35,090 bases of DNA from contig JAJYHJ010000173.1 of assembly GCA_021784785.1 (NCBI GenBank), forward strand, positions 1 to 35,090, in the 5' to 3' direction. Numbering within the stretch: position 1 is the stretch's first letter; every line of letters starts with the position of its first letter. Below the pieces are notes generated by a model. It worked only from the letters and a program-made list of their open reading frames with translations. It was not told the origin of the DNA and did no database searches. Below, piece by piece: positions 34,973 to 35,090 of the stretch. This DNA is from Actinomycetes bacterium. Its GTDB lineage: Bacteria; Actinomycetota; Acidimicrobiia; Acidimicrobiales; Acidimicrobiaceae. Made by a program: the position numbers and the translations under genes.

Positions 34973-35090
34973 CTAAATAACAATAGGGCCTAGGTATTTT
35001 TGCATGGAGGCGAAGATCTCGTTTGCACTCTTGGTCCATATAAAGGGCTTGGGATCGTCATTTGATTTCTTAGCCCACTTGGTAATGCCC
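34973..35090 (-). CDS. IS630-family transposase, C-terminal end (partial, runs off the window)
   Basis: On the minus strand the last 38 codons of a reading frame enter from the right edge and stop at TAG (34973-34975). The peptide WAKKSNDDPKPFIWTKSANE followed by IFASMQKY matches the C-terminal signature of IS630-type DDE transposases (W...N..P.PF.WTK.A.EI). Only the tail is visible, so the catalytic residues, intactness and copy type cannot be judged. The element lies downstream of pilC, in opposite orientation to the pilus genes. Confidence 0.75.
   Translation of the reverse strand, partial: GITKWAKKSNDDPKPFIWTKSANEIFASMQKYLGPIVI

Noticed and set aside
34848-35039. Minus-strand 63-residue ORF at the right edge
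   Set aside because: A different frame from the one encoding the IS630-type transposase tail, which has a recognisable signature.

Overview
The window looks like a core chromosomal stretch of an actinobacterium of moderate G+C (near or slightly below 50% by eye, unusual for the phylum). The gene order pimA - pdxS - pdxT - yebC - ruvC - ruvA - ruvB - yajC - secD - secF - rel, then DUF948-like gene - alaS - ruvX - mltG - aroE, is the classical actinobacterial arrangement. A PimA-type mannosyltransferase and pilB-pilT-pilC next to aroE suggest a deep-branching lineage. My best guess is an Acidimicrobiia member (Acidithrix/Ferrimicrobium-like acidophile). That guess is an inference from synteny and base composition, not a proven identity.

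Layout: (1) 1-917 has no confident intact gene. It begins with what looks like the right end of an IS200/IS605-type (TnpB) element and continues as decayed or non-coding DNA. (2) 918-2351, minus strand: an MFS transporter of the phosphate:H+ symporter type, with a perfect 14-bp inverted repeat in its upstream region. (3) 2352-3079: a long intergenic region with a second weak IS605-end-like hairpin. (4) 3080-10196, plus strand: pimA, a membrane protein resembling an M48 peptidase that has lost its zinc-binding histidines, pdxST (pyridoxal phosphate synthase), yebC, a 1-Cys peroxiredoxin, and ruvCAB (Holliday junction processing). (5) 10434-13643: a five-PAS GGDEF-EAL protein with both catalytic halves apparently intact. 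(6) 13832-16647: a translationally coupled class III aminotransferase and CoA-acylating (methyl)malonate-semialdehyde dehydrogenase, probably for beta-alanine or beta-aminoisobutyrate breakdown. (7) 16757-24515: queA-tgt (queuosine tRNA modification), yajC-secD-secF (Sec translocon accessory complex) and a bifunctional Rel (p)ppGpp enzyme. (8) 24603-30394: two small coupled proteins of unknown function (the first DUF948-like), alaS, ruvX, mltG and aroE. (9) 30537-34658: pilB, pilT and pilC, the motor and platform of a type IV pilus. (10) 34659-35090: an AT-rich, repeat-bearing stretch with an extended -10 promoter, then the 3' end of an IS630-type transposase on the minus strand running off the window.

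Almost all genes from 3080 to 34658 run the same way, and many are joined by 1-4 nt overlaps or tiny gaps (yebC/prx, ruvC/ruvA/ruvB, aminotransferase/mmsA, queA/tgt, the two small genes/alaS, ruvX/mltG, pilT/pilC). Non-ATG starts are common. Most of the window is ordinary housekeeping DNA. The points most worth a second look are the pseudo-peptidase beside pimA, a 27-codon ORF bridging secD and secF, the coupled small genes before alaS, the palindrome at the transporter promoter, and the mobile-element remnants at both ends. I saw no CRISPR array, tRNA, rRNA or recognisable defence system.
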